DNA of 64,000 nucleotides from Serpentinicella sp031432315. GTDB lineage: Bacteria; Bacillota; Clostridia; Peptostreptococcales; Natronincolaceae. The notes below the pieces were generated by a model, which saw only the letters and a program-made list of their open reading frames with translations, was not told where the DNA came from and searched no databases. This document shows, piece after piece, positions 9,183-18,074 of the stretch. Where the stretch lies: positions 372,001-436,000 of the forward strand of contig NZ_JAVKGO010000001.1 in assembly GCF_031432315.1 (NCBI RefSeq), given 5' to 3'. The position numbers and the translations under genes were made by a program. Within the stretch, counting starts at the first letter, position 1. Every line of letters starts with the position of its first letter.

Positions 9183-9389
9183 TTAACTCAGTGCACTTTG
9201 AGCATAGTTAGTAAAAATTTTTCTTTTATATTCAATGATGCGATTAACCACTTCATCACTATTTTCCAACACAAGTATTTTTTGTCCGTTTATTAATGTA
9301 ATCATCGTATCGGGTGTTTCTTCTACAGTCTGTATTAGTTCTGCATTGAGTATAAAATCGGTATTATTAAATCGTTTTAATTTAATCAT
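9183..9389 (-). CDS. flbD: Flagellar protein FlbD/SwrD
   Basis: This 68-residue protein matches the FlbD (SwrD) family, MIKLKRFNNTDFILNAELI then TPDTMITLINGQKILV and a C-terminal helical ERxxxYK-like region. In Bacillus SwrD increases motor power and is required for swarming. It lies between flgE and motA in its standard position and is separated from flgE by a perfect 14-bp inverted repeat. Confidence 0.9.
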   Translation of the reverse strand: MIKLKRFNNTDFILNAELIQTVEETPDTMITLINGQKILVLENSDEVVNRIIEYKRKIFTNYAQSALS

Positions 9390-9406
9390 TACATCACCCT
9401 TTTATT

Positions 9407-9434
9407 CTCTCTAGCAGTTTAAACTGCTAGAGAG
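9407..9434 (-). repeat. Perfect 14-bp inverted repeat between flgE and flbD
   Basis: CTCTCTAGCAGTTT (9407-9420) is followed immediately by its exact reverse complement (9421-9434). As RNA on the minus strand it forms a long hairpin just after the flgE stop, with an A-rich stretch and no U-tract after it. It could be an mRNA 3'-end stabiliser or processing site that separates abundant flgE message from the motor genes; a classical terminator is unlikely. Confidence 0.6.
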
Positions 9435-9448
9435 TAAGTGTATTAAAC

Positions 9449-11104
9449 CTATCGTTTCAAGTTAACTAATTCCTGTAACATTTCATCACTAGTTGTAATG
9501 ACTCTTGAACTTGCTTGAAACCCTCTTTGAGTCGTAATCATATCTGTAAATTCCCTAGATAAATCAACATTTGACATTTCTAGCGCACCAGGGTTTAACG
9601 CCCCTAATCCACCTGTCCCTGGACTACCAACAATTGGATCGCCAGAGTTTGAAGTCACTCTGTACAGGTTTGACCCTGTTTTTTCAAGTCCTGCTGGATT
9701 ACTAAACCCAGCTAATCCTATTTGTCCAATTGATCTCATTTGTCCATTTGTAAAGTACCCGGTGATTACACCCGTGGCGTCAATAGCAAAGTCTTCTAAA
9801 TTTCCTTGTTGATACCCTATGATTCTAGTTGCAGAAGCGTCAGACTCATTAGCAAATTGAGTTATACCACTCAGATCAATTTTGAAATTAAAAGGATTCG
9901 CTCCATTATCAAGTGGTTGATCTTTATCTTCGCCGCTTCCTACTGGTATGACAAGTTCTTCTCCATCAGCTAATTTACCTTCATTAAATCTTATAGTGTG
10001 TGTATCATCGGGGGCATCATTTCCAACTTTAACGAGCTTATCATCCTCCACTTGCCAAACTTCATATTCATTTGCACCAGTTTTAATAAAGGCTAGACGA
10101 ACATCATGTGTTCCACCAAGTTCATCGTATACTGTAAATGTGGTATCCCGTGCGATGTTATCCGAGATGTTACCAATTGATTTATCGATTGTACCGTTTT
10201 CTTGTATAATGTTTTGTGCAAAACCTAAGCTTGCTATATCACCGGCTAAATTTATTTCAGCTTCTTCTCCAGTGTCAGAGGTTTTAAATGTTAATACTCC
10301 ATCAACATTTATAGTTACCGATATTTCATCTTCACCTATACTATCATTTATACTATCATTTATTCTTGTTACCAAAATATCTTTTGTTAGTTCTTCACCA
10401 TCAACCATTGTTAAATCAATCGTTAATTGTGTATTATTAATAGTAATATCAATATTTTCACTTTCACCTAACGTCTCTATGTTAACCGGATTATCTGCTG
10501 TAGCATTAGCTGGTAAAGTTGGATATTCTCCTAATGAACTCGTATTCGCATTTAAGTTGCCTGTAAATGTTACCCCTACATCAGGCTCTCCGTCAATTGT
10601 TCCTGTTGATTGGGCAGGAACTGTTTCTGCCTTTGAAATTTGCATTGTGCTTAGTTGTGTTGAAAAATTACCATCACCAATATGTTCATATCCCATTACT
10701 TTGTACCCATCTGGTGTTACTAGGCTCCCATCTTCATCTAAAGAGAAGTTTCCTGCTCTAGTGTAACTTCTTGTTGTCCCTCCATCATCAGAAACAATGA
10801 AGAAACCGTCTCCGTTAATCATTGCATCGGTATTATATCCTGTTGACTCAACTGCACCTCTTACATGAAAAGTATCCATTGAGGCAACGCTTACACCTAA
10901 CCCTACCTGTCTTGGGTTCGTTCCCCCTCTGTTTCCTTGAGCTGCTCCTGCTCCTTGTAAAGTTTGATTGAAAACTTCTTGAAAAGTTACTCTACCACCT
11001 TTAAACCCTACTGTATTTACATTTGCAATGTTATTGCCGATTACATCCATTTTGGTTTGATGTGAGTTCAGCCCTGAAATAGCTGAAAACATAGATCTCA
11101 TCAT
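9449..11104 (-). CDS. flgE: Flagellar hook protein FlgE
   Basis: FlgE polymerises into the hook. The 551-residue product has the conserved N-terminal rod/hook motif (MRSMFSAISGLNSHQTKMDVIGNNIANVNTVG split over residues 2-33), a long variable middle (about 150-400) with acidic, Asn/Thr-rich sequence, and the conserved C-terminal coiled-coil segment (GALEMSNVDLSREFTDMI and GFQASSRVITTSDEMLQ). The ATG-ATG start follows GGGGGTCATTAAAA. It is longer than Salmonella FlgE (about 400) through the exposed middle domains. A 272-codon antisense open frame inside it is a shadow. Confidence 0.96.
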   Translation of the reverse strand: MMRSMFSAISGLNSHQTKMDVIGNNIANVNTVGFKGGRVTFQEVFNQTLQGAGAAQGNRGGTNPRQVGLGVSVASMDTFHVRGAVESTGYNTDAMINGDGFFIVSDDGGTTRSYTRAGNFSLDEDGSLVTPDGYKVMGYEHIGDGNFSTQLSTMQISKAETVPAQSTGTIDGEPDVGVTFTGNLNANTSSLGEYPTLPANATADNPVNIETLGESENIDITINNTQLTIDLTMVDGEELTKDILVTRINDSINDSIGEDEISVTINVDGVLTFKTSDTGEEAEINLAGDIASLGFAQNIIQENGTIDKSIGNISDNIARDTTFTVYDELGGTHDVRLAFIKTGANEYEVWQVEDDKLVKVGNDAPDDTHTIRFNEGKLADGEELVIPVGSGEDKDQPLDNGANPFNFKIDLSGITQFANESDASATRIIGYQQGNLEDFAIDATGVITGYFTNGQMRSIGQIGLAGFSNPAGLEKTGSNLYRVTSNSGDPIVGSPGTGGLGALNPGALEMSNVDLSREFTDMITTQRGFQASSRVITTSDEMLQELVNLKR

Positions 11105-11184
11105 TTTTAATGACCCCCTATTTTAATTTTATTACACTTTATCTGTCAGTCAAAAGTGTGTAGCCTCCTTTAGCAGGTCCGGCC

Positions 11185-11559
11185 TTAAATAATTACTGTA
11201 CCATCAATATTCGTGAAAACACTGTCTTTAAGCTGTTCTTCAACTGCTGCTGTAATGATTGTTTTATTCTTTACATTGGCAATAAAAGCCCTGTTTTCCA
11301 TTAAAATTAAGGTTTCTTTTATGCCTTTTTTTGCAGCTTTTTCTAATGCTTCATCCATCTTTTTTATATCTTGGGTACTAAGTTTAATATCTCTCTGATT
11401 TAGCCTTTCTGTTGCATGTTTTGAAAAAGTAAGACTCTTTGCACTTTCCTTCTTTTTTAAAATTTCTTCAAAGCTTATTTTTTGATTAATGTTTGTATTT
11501 ATTTTGTTGTTTGCGTTTTGTTGTATTTTGTTATTGTGAATTTTATTATAGGTAATCAT
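11185..11559 (-). CDS. Flagellar operon protein of the FlgD-FlgE interval (TIGR02530-like)
   Basis: A 124-residue protein with an Asn-rich N terminus and a conserved C-terminal domain FSKHATERLNQRDIKLS then KGIKETLILMENRAFIANVKN and TIITAV. This pattern is the flagellar operon protein family found between flgD and flgE in Bacillus and Clostridia; the exact function is not established to my knowledge, although a role in hook assembly is inferred from position. It has a good ribosome site (GAGGTGACTAT). Confidence 0.85.
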   Translation of the reverse strand: MITYNKIHNNKIQQNANNKINTNINQKISFEEILKKKESAKSLTFSKHATERLNQRDIKLSTQDIKKMDEALEKAAKKGIKETLILMENRAFIANVKNKTIITAAVEEQLKDSVFTNIDGTVII

Positions 11560-11588
11560 ATAGTCACCTCACTTCTTACTTTTATTTC

Positions 11589-11954
11589 CTAGTCTTCATA
11601 CTTACTCACCTTATTTGATAAGTACTTAACAGATTCGCTTAACGCTTTAATGTTATCTAATATTGCCGTTTTGCTCTTAACCATATTGTTGTTCATATGT
11701 TCTAAATGAGTTAGCATGGACTTATTATTTTTTTCTGCTGTTTCATTTAGGTTTTGCATTTGCTCCAAGGAACTAAACTGGGCCATTTGTGCAATAAATT
11801 CTCGATCCTCCATTGGACTTAATGGATCTTGATTTTGTAGCTGCGTTACTAAAAGTTTTAAGAAAGCATCTTTATCCATATCATTATTAAAGGTTCTATT
11901 TTTTTGTCCTTCAAAATACCTGTATTTATTCTCTGCTGGGTTTACTCCACTCAT
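11589..11954 (-). CDS. flgD: Hook-capping scaffold protein FlgD (short form)
   Basis: FlgD caps the growing hook and directs FlgE polymerisation. The 121-residue product carries the N-terminal FlgD motif FLKLLVTQLQNQDPLSPME and EFIAQMAQFSSLEQMQNLN (about 30-68), and ends soon after in a charged helix. The C-terminal Ig-like/FLG domain present in long FlgD proteins is missing, as in many Firmicutes short forms. It begins after AAGGAGGGTAATA. Confidence 0.92.
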   Translation of the reverse strand: MSGVNPAENKYRYFEGQKNRTFNNDMDKDAFLKLLVTQLQNQDPLSPMEDREFIAQMAQFSSLEQMQNLNETAEKNNKSMLTHLEHMNNNMVKSKTAILDNIKALSESVKYLSNKVSKYED

Positions 11955-11965
11955 TATTACCCTCC

Positions 11966-13267
11966 TTATCCAATCATATCAAAACTGCTTTTTTCTAAGT
12001 AAGGATTTGTTTCCATTCTTTCAAAAGACCCTACTATATTAAGTTCATCGTCTACATTATTCAAAGCTCTATTTTGTCTTTTTTTGCTTTGATAATATGC
12101 TTCTTTTTGTTTGAAAGCACTAGAATCCTGTCCAACATTTACTTCTAAATTTGTTACCGTTAGGCCTTTTTCTGACAACGCATTTCTTAAATCATTTATA
12201 TTTTGTTCAATTATTTCTTTTGTCTGTACTGTTTCAGTAAAAATTTGTGCGGTTACAATATTTTCTCTGCTAGTTATTTTAAATGATAGTTTACCCAGAT
12301 TTTCTGGTACAAGCTGGATTGAAATTTCGCTATTGCCGTTTCTGTGAATTTTATGAAGCTTTAATTCACTTATAACCTGGTTTAATATATTGCTTGACTG
12401 ATTAATTAACGTTGGCTTTTCATCCACTATGTTTTCTGCTGTCATTTGTATAAACAAGTCTTTATTTAAAACATTTTCTGTATCTTGTTTTGTGTTCGAT
12501 ATATCTAATTTTTCATCTAGTGTGAACTTTATATCTTTGTTTTCTTTTTCTACATATAGCTTATCTAACTTAGGATTCAGGTGACTGATTTCTTCTGTAT
12601 GTTTTCGTGGTTTGTTAATTATGTCATCTTCTTTTGTTGCTTGTTCTCCTAGATTAGTCGTACTTACGTCTAATTCTATTTCTTCTTCATTTTGCAGAGG
12701 TGTTGTGGTCATTGCTTCTCTCTTTAATTCAATATAGTTATTTAAGGCATCCAACATAACTACTAATTTTTGTTCTTCTTGATCACCTTGTCCTTCTACT
12801 TCTATATACATTAGATTAACTTGTAGATTTACTAATAGATCGCTATCTAAGTCCAAAGTATCGTCTGATAGTAAGTTTTTAATTTTTTCTAATAAACCCA
12901 TCAATGTTTTATCTTCATTACTAAAATTTTTAATTATATTTAATAAACTAACTAATTCTTTCACTTCATTTTCTTCTAACTCAGTTGATTTGCCAGATTC
13001 ATAATGAGTTTTGTCTAAAGTCTGTGACTTTCCATAGGTAGTTGTATTGTTTTCTGTTTTATCAAATAATCTTTTATTATGTTTTTTGTCAGTAATTTCG
13101 TTGTTTTTTTGAGAAGACTGTTCTTGAGTATGATGAGCTGTATTGAACATACTTTCAAGGACTTTATCAAACGAAAGTTTATCTGCTTCATTTTTTTGAT
13201 TGTTTCCACATGTTATATTGCGTTCATTTAACAAGCCATTAATAAGACTTTGACCAATTTCAATCAT
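11966..13267 (-). CDS. fliK: Flagellar hook-length control protein FliK
   Basis: FliK measures hook length and triggers the FlhB switch. I place the start at ATG 13267, 8 bases after AAAGGAGG, giving 433 residues. The first 300 residues are polar, Asn/Lys/Glu-rich and low in complexity, as expected of the secreted ruler. The C-terminal Flg_hook domain (about 310-395) contains the FliK signature LVPENLGKLSFKI and QNINDLRNALSEKGLTVTNLEV. It lies between the MotE-like gene and flgD. Confidence 0.9.
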   Translation of the reverse strand: MIEIGQSLINGLLNERNITCGNNQKNEADKLSFDKVLESMFNTAHHTQEQSSQKNNEITDKKHNKRLFDKTENNTTTYGKSQTLDKTHYESGKSTELEENEVKELVSLLNIIKNFSNEDKTLMGLLEKIKNLLSDDTLDLDSDLLVNLQVNLMYIEVEGQGDQEEQKLVVMLDALNNYIELKREAMTTTPLQNEEEIELDVSTTNLGEQATKEDDIINKPRKHTEEISHLNPKLDKLYVEKENKDIKFTLDEKLDISNTKQDTENVLNKDLFIQMTAENIVDEKPTLINQSSNILNQVISELKLHKIHRNGNSEISIQLVPENLGKLSFKITSRENIVTAQIFTETVQTKEIIEQNINDLRNALSEKGLTVTNLEVNVGQDSSAFKQKEAYYQSKKRQNRALNNVDDELNIVGSFERMETNPYLEKSSFDMIG

Positions 13268-13301
13268 TTCTTCACCTCCTTTCAAGTAAATTGCTAATTA
13301 A

Positions 13302-14528
13302 TTACATCATTAACATTTCAGAAAGTTCTGCTGCTTGCTTCGCACTAAGTTGATCTAAAATATTTGATAATATTCTAGGGTTTATATTTTTTAATGCATC
13401 AATTATTAACTGCTGTTGTGTATAAACTATTCTTTCTTCGTCATTAATTATATAGGTTATAAAAACCTCGTCATTTGTAAACATTTCCTCAACTAAGTTT
13501 GTTAATTCTCCAATTCCCATTCTTTGATATGCTGTTACCAATTCATTAAGATTTCGATCATATTCTCGATAAATGTGGATTGCTTCAGCTAATTCAACAG
13601 ATTTATTAGATGGTACTCCATTTAATTGCTCGTAATCATTGATTTTATCGTATAATTCCAAAACCAAATCATTGTCTTGTACTCGTGAAAGAATTTTAGC
13701 GCCTTTTTTTGTAGTTAAATTTGAGTATATAACTGCTAACTCATCTGTAGTATATTTATTTGTCGAACCCAATTCATGTTTTACTTCTTCAATATCTTTT
13801 CTTTCATAGATTTGGGCTGATCTTTCCAGTGCTTTTCTTTTATTGTTTAGTGCTATGATTCTATTGTCAATCTCTCTTGTTATATTTAGTGATAGTGAAT
13901 CGAAAATACTTTGTCTTATATTTGTATCAGTATGAGATAGTATTTCAGCAGCATCATCTAATGGCATTTTGTAAATGACTTGTGCTAACTCTTCCACTGT
14001 CAGAGCTCTATTTCTGAAGATGTTTTCTACCTCATAAATGGCATCTACTGTATCCAAGTTGGATATGTAATTGGCCTTATCATTTAGATTCTGGAATTGT
14101 TCTGAATCAATTTCATTAGCAATTCTAAACAGGGTTTGATCTTCTAGTTCAATTTTTCTTAATGTTTCTTTTACATCATTCATTTTTCGTGGATTTTTAT
14201 TATTTAGGCGTAGTAATAGATCATTGTACAGTTCAATATCTTCTCCTTTTATAGCTAATAGCTTATCCACAAGTCTATCTTCATCTAAGGATATATAGTG
14301 ATCAACTACAACTTCCTTTAAACTTTCTTTTTCATCTCTAGTTGGTTTGCTTTCAAAGTATGTTCCAATGTTACCAGGCAATACTGATAAAACATCATTG
14401 GCTGCATATTGAAAATTGTTGTTAGAAAAATATAGAATTACTGATGTTATTATAGGTAATGTTAAGAAGGAAATGACAAATGCAATAATGATTTTACCTG
14501 TAGACATCTTTTCTTGAGATTTTGACAT
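13302..14528 (-). CDS. MotE/YlxF-like flagellar protein, expanded
   Basis: A 408-residue protein with one N-terminal membrane helix (about residues 11-33) and a long helical extracytoplasmic region. The C terminus (INPRILSNILDQLSAKQAAELSEML) and two internal copies (VIYKMPLDDAAEILSHTD around 205; IYSNLTTKKGAKILSRVQD around 270) resemble MgtE-N/FliG-like repeats as found in YlxF/MotE proteins. The position between fliJ and fliK is that of ylxF. The usual YlxF/MotE protein is about half this length, so this version looks expanded. Its function is inferred: a periplasmic or wall-side helper of the stator or export complex. Confidence 0.7.
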   Translation of the reverse strand: MSKSQEKMSTGKIIIAFVISFLTLPIITSVILYFSNNNFQYAANDVLSVLPGNIGTYFESKPTRDEKESLKEVVVDHYISLDEDRLVDKLLAIKGEDIELYNDLLLRLNNKNPRKMNDVKETLRKIELEDQTLFRIANEIDSEQFQNLNDKANYISNLDTVDAIYEVENIFRNRALTVEELAQVIYKMPLDDAAEILSHTDTNIRQSIFDSLSLNITREIDNRIIALNNKRKALERSAQIYERKDIEEVKHELGSTNKYTTDELAVIYSNLTTKKGAKILSRVQDNDLVLELYDKINDYEQLNGVPSNKSVELAEAIHIYREYDRNLNELVTAYQRMGIGELTNLVEEMFTNDEVFITYIINDEERIVYTQQQLIIDALKNINPRILSNILDQLSAKQAAELSEMLMM

Positions 14529-14531
14529 TTG

Positions 14532-14984
14532 CTACCTCCTTTGCTTTACCGAACTATTAAATGATACAAATGAATCAATTTTTTCTTCTTCTTCTTTTTC
14601 TAATAAGTATTTGTGTTGAATTTTGTCTTTTTCTTTGATTTTTTCAAACATTTTTGTTTCCTTTTTAGCTAAAGCTAACCCTGTTTTGCATACTTCTACG
14701 TCGCTTTTCTTCTTTTTTACTTTGTTTTCTTGTAAATTAATTAAGGAGTCAAAGTGATACACATTACTTGAAGCTTCCTTTAATGTGCTTATACTAACAA
14801 TTTTTGATGTTTTATCTCTATATTGTTCAATGGATTCTTCTCTTTTTCTAATTAGGTCACTTAATCTTTTTTTTTCATGTTCTAAATTTTGCAGCGCTTT
14901 TCCTAGTTCAAGTTTTTTGTTTTCCTCTAGTTTTTCTTTGATATTGAGTAAGCTTTGAAAACGATATTTAAAATGTTGCATCAT
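14532..14984 (-). CDS. fliJ: Flagellar export protein FliJ
   Basis: FliJ is the coiled-coil stalk protein of the export ATPase, comparable to ATP synthase gamma. The product is about 150 residues, almost entirely helical and Lys/Glu-rich, starting FKYRFQSLLNIKEKLEENKKLELGKAL split by short spacing from the N terminus. I choose the ATG at 14984, 7 bases after AAGGAG, over the ATG at 14990, which nearly touches the ribosome site. It is encoded between fliI and the MotE-like gene, the standard FliH-FliI-FliJ cluster. Confidence 0.88.
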   Translation of the reverse strand: MMQHFKYRFQSLLNIKEKLEENKKLELGKALQNLEHEKKRLSDLIRKREESIEQYRDKTSKIVSISTLKEASSNVYHFDSLINLQENKVKKKKSDVEVCKTGLALAKKETKMFEKIKEKDKIQHKYLLEKEEEEKIDSFVSFNSSVKQRR

Positions 14985-15004
14985 TTTCATACTCCTTTTT
15001 TATA

Positions 15005-16315
15005 TTATAGTAAGTTTTTCATCATAGCTATTGTTTCATCGTAAGACGTATTATCTTCAGTACTTTGTTGTAAGAAACTATTAATCCCTTCAATATGTTC
15101 TAAAGCGTAATCAATCTTATTATTTGAACCTTTTGAGTATGCTCCAATGTTGATTAAATCTTCTGCTTCGTTATAAGTTGAAATGATTTCCTTAATTGCA
15201 TTTGCTTTAATTATATGATCTTTCAATACAATATTTGGCATTACACGACTAATACTTGAAAGTATATCAATAGCTGGATAATGATTTTTATTTGCTATTT
15301 TCCTTGAGAGTACTATATGACCGTCAAGAATACCTCTGACTGCATCAGCTATAGGTTCATTCATATCATCTCCATCAACTAAAACAGTGTATAATCCAGT
15401 GATGGAACCCTTATCAGAAGTGCCAGATCGTTCTAATAACCTTGGTAAAACAGCAAAAACTGATGGTGTATATCCTTTTGTAACAGGCGGCTCCCCTATA
15501 GCAAGTCCAACTTCTCTTTGGGCCATGGAAAATCTAGTTAAAGAATCCATTAATAACATAACATTTTTTCCTTGATCTCTAAAATATTCTGCAATAGAAG
15601 TTGCTAATAGCGCCCCTTTCATTCTGATAAGTGGAGGTTGGTCTGATGTTGCAACGATAAGAATAGACTTTTTTAGTCCTTCTTCTTTTAGGTCATTTTC
15701 AATAAATTCTTTGACCTCACGACCCCGTTCTCCGATTAATGCTATTACATTTACTTCTGCATCTGTATTTCTCGCAATCATACCAAGCAAAGTACTCTTA
15801 CCTACACCACTACCAGCGAAAATTCCAATTCTTTGTCCATTCCCACAAGTAAGTAGAGCGTCAATAGCTCTTACTCCTAATGCCAGTGGCTCTTTGATTC
15901 TTGTTCTCTTTAGTGGATTTGGTGGCTTATTCCAAACTGGGTAACTTTCAAAAATATTTATATGTCCTTTATCATCAAGGGGCTCCCCTAAGCCATCCAA
16001 AACTCTACCTAATAAATCTTCACTTACCTTTACCTTCATAGTGCTTCCAGTTGCTTCTACTTTACTACCAGGACCTATTCCTTCCATTTCTCCTAAAGGC
16101 ATTAACAAAACTTTTTTATCTTTAAAACCAACTACTTCAGCAAGAATTGGTTGATTCTTATCTAAAGTATATACTTTGCAAACTTCGCCAACTCTTACTG
16201 CTGGCCCATTAGCTTCTATCGTTAATCCAATTACTTGAGATACGCTACCTATATATTTAATTAAGTTTAGTTCATCAAGTGATTTAGTATATTTATCTAG
16301 TGTTATTGATGTCAT
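15005..16315 (-). CDS. fliI: Flagellum-specific ATPase FliI
   Basis: FliI is the hexameric ATPase of flagellar export, homologous to F1 beta. The Walker A motif GSGVGKST lies near residues 168-175, Walker B in NVMLLMDSLTRFSMAQREVGLAIGEPPV (cited in two parts: VMLLMDSLTRF and AQREVGLAIGEPP), with TKGYTPSVFAVLPRLLERSG after it. I place the start at ATG 16315 (436 residues); a GTG at 16324 overlapping the fliH stop is possible. Partners FliH and FliJ are adjacent. Confidence 0.95.
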   Translation of the reverse strand: MTSITLDKYTKSLDELNLIKYIGSVSQVIGLTIEANGPAVRVGEVCKVYTLDKNQPILAEVVGFKDKKVLLMPLGEMEGIGPGSKVEATGSTMKVKVSEDLLGRVLDGLGEPLDDKGHINIFESYPVWNKPPNPLKRTRIKEPLALGVRAIDALLTCGNGQRIGIFAGSGVGKSTLLGMIARNTDAEVNVIALIGERGREVKEFIENDLKEEGLKKSILIVATSDQPPLIRMKGALLATSIAEYFRDQGKNVMLLMDSLTRFSMAQREVGLAIGEPPVTKGYTPSVFAVLPRLLERSGTSDKGSITGLYTVLVDGDDMNEPIADAVRGILDGHIVLSRKIANKNHYPAIDILSSISRVMPNIVLKDHIIKANAIKEIISTYNEAEDLINIGAYSKGSNNKIDYALEHIEGINSFLQQSTEDNTSYDETIAMMKNLL

Positions 16316-16320
16316 TTTAA

Positions 16321-17052
16321 TCACTCACTTTTTAAAAGGTCATTAAAAGTAGATTCAATTTGTTGTATTTGTGCTTGGATGCTGCAATCAATTTTACCTG
16401 ACAATGTTTCAATAATCACATCACCTGAATTTAAAGACTTATCGCATTTTAATTCAATCGTGTCTATCCCCTCTGCCATTGCATAGATCAAATTTTTATA
16501 TTCGTTAACATGGTCGAAGTCGGATTCAGAAACCCGTATTAACAATGATTCCCTGAAAGTGCATTTTTCGATTCCGGTTCTAATTAAGTTCAAAATAAAT
16601 TCGTGATTTTTATCTAGTTCATGTTGTGCAACTTTTTTTATTGTGTCGATTACAAGTTGAATTAAATCTTCTTCTAATTTTTTTGCTAGTTCTTTTTGTT
16701 CTTTATAAGTTTTTTGTTTAAGATGCATTATGTCATCTATAAGAGATTGATATTCATTATACCCTTTTTTCTTGCCGGCTTCTAAACCATCTTTGTAGCC
16801 TTGTTCTCTAGCTTCTTGTAGTATAATTTCTTTTTGATTTTCTGCATCTTCAATTATATCACTTGCTTCTTTTTTTGCATCACTTATGATCTTATTTTTT
16901 TCTACCTCTATATTTTGGTAAAGTTGCTTTTCTTTTTTTTCTAGATTAAACTCGTCATTTTCAGTCAATTGTTGTTCATTTGAGGGTTGGGATAAGTCTA
17001 AGGATTTTTTATGTCCAAGTGTTATATTTTGTGATTTGTAAACTTTAGACAA
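16321..17052 (-). CDS. fliH: Flagellar export regulator FliH
   Basis: FliH is the peripheral-stalk-like regulator that binds FliI. The 243-residue protein has a polar N terminus, a long Lys/Glu coiled coil (about 45-120) with the FliH-type glycine spacing AREQGYKDGLEAGKKKGYNE, and a C-terminal vacuolar-ATPase-E-like domain. Translation starts with TTG at 17052 within the overlap with the fliG stop (TTGTCTAA), so the two genes are tightly coupled. Confidence 0.88.
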   Translation of the reverse strand: MSKVYKSQNITLGHKKSLDLSQPSNEQQLTENDEFNLEKKEKQLYQNIEVEKNKIISDAKKEASDIIEDAENQKEIILQEAREQGYKDGLEAGKKKGYNEYQSLIDDIMHLKQKTYKEQKELAKKLEEDLIQLVIDTIKKVAQHELDKNHEFILNLIRTGIEKCTFRESLLIRVSESDFDHVNEYKNLIYAMAEGIDTIELKCDKSLNSGDVIIETLSGKIDCSIQAQIQQIESTFNDLLKSE

Positions 17053-18064
17053 TTATTTCATCTCCTCCACCTCTTGCTATTATTATTTCACCAGCTTCTT
17101 CTAGACTTCTAATAACATTAACAATTTTCTGTTGTGATTCTTCAACATCTCGAAGTCTAACTGGACCCATAAACTCCATATCTTCCTTAAGCATTTCAGC
17201 CATACGCTTGGACATATTTGCAAAGATAACTTCTGAAACTTCTTCTGTTGCACCTTTGAGCGCGATCGTAAGGTCATTATTATCGACATCTTTAATGAAT
17301 CTCTGAATGGAAGCACTGTCTAAGTTGATGATGTCTTCAAATACGAACATTCTCTTTCTAATTTCATCTGCCAACTCCGCGTCTTGAATTTCTAGAGTAT
17401 CCATTATATTTTTCTCTGTCCCTCTATCTACTGCATTTAATATGTCTACTATGGATTCTAACCCACCTGCTGAGGTATAGTCCTGATTTACTAAAGATGA
17501 AAGTTTTCTTTCAAGTACGATCTCAACCTCTTTAATAATTTCCGGTGATGTACGATCCATTGTAGCAATTCGCTTTGCAACATCCGATTGTTTAGCTTGA
17601 GGAAGTGCAGATAAAATTTGAGCTGCTTGATTAAAAGGTAGATAGGCTAAAATTAGTGCTATCGTTTGTGGATGTTCATTTTGTATATAATTAAGCAGTT
17701 GTGCTGGGTCAGCTTTTCTTGCGAAATCAAAAGGTTTAACTTGAAGTGATGCTGTTAACTTATTTATTACATCCATTGCTTTTTGTGAGCCCAATGCTTT
17801 TTCTAATACATCTTTAGCATAATTTATACCACCTTCTGATATATACTCTTGAGCGATACAAATTTGATAAAATTCATCGAGAATTCTTTCTTTTTCATCG
17901 GGTGATACTTTTCGCATATTCGCTATTTCTAGTGTTAATTCTTCAATCTCTTCATCATTTAAGTGCTTAAATATTTGTGCAGAGTATTCCGGCCCTAAAC
18001 TTATTAGCAATACTGCAGCTTTCTCTCGACCAGATATTTCTCCTTTTACGCCTCTTTTTCCCAT
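17045..18064 (-). CDS. fliG: Flagellar motor switch protein FliG
   Basis: FliG is the rotor protein that interacts with MotA. I place the start at ATG 18064, 4 bases after AGAGGTGG (339 residues). It begins with the FliG_N signature REKAAVLLISLGPE, has the middle armadillo domain with the EHPQTIALILAYL segment, and the C-terminal torque domain with MFVFEDIINLD and GPVRLRDVEESQQKIV. It overlaps the TTG start of fliH by 8 bases and follows fliF after 10 bases. Confidence 0.95.
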   Translation of the reverse strand: MGKRGVKGEISGREKAAVLLISLGPEYSAQIFKHLNDEEIEELTLEIANMRKVSPDEKERILDEFYQICIAQEYISEGGINYAKDVLEKALGSQKAMDVINKLTASLQVKPFDFARKADPAQLLNYIQNEHPQTIALILAYLPFNQAAQILSALPQAKQSDVAKRIATMDRTSPEIIKEVEIVLERKLSSLVNQDYTSAGGLESIVDILNAVDRGTEKNIMDTLEIQDAELADEIRKRMFVFEDIINLDSASIQRFIKDVDNNDLTIALKGATEEVSEVIFANMSKRMAEMLKEDMEFMGPVRLRDVEESQQKIVNVIRSLEEAGEIIIARGGGDEIIV

Positions 18065-18074
18065 TATTCCACCT

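Noticed and set aside
9948..10766. 272-codon open frame on the plus strand inside flgE
   Set aside because: It has no ribosome site, is antisense to a well conserved hook protein and has the low-complexity Ser/Pro/Val composition of a shadow frame.
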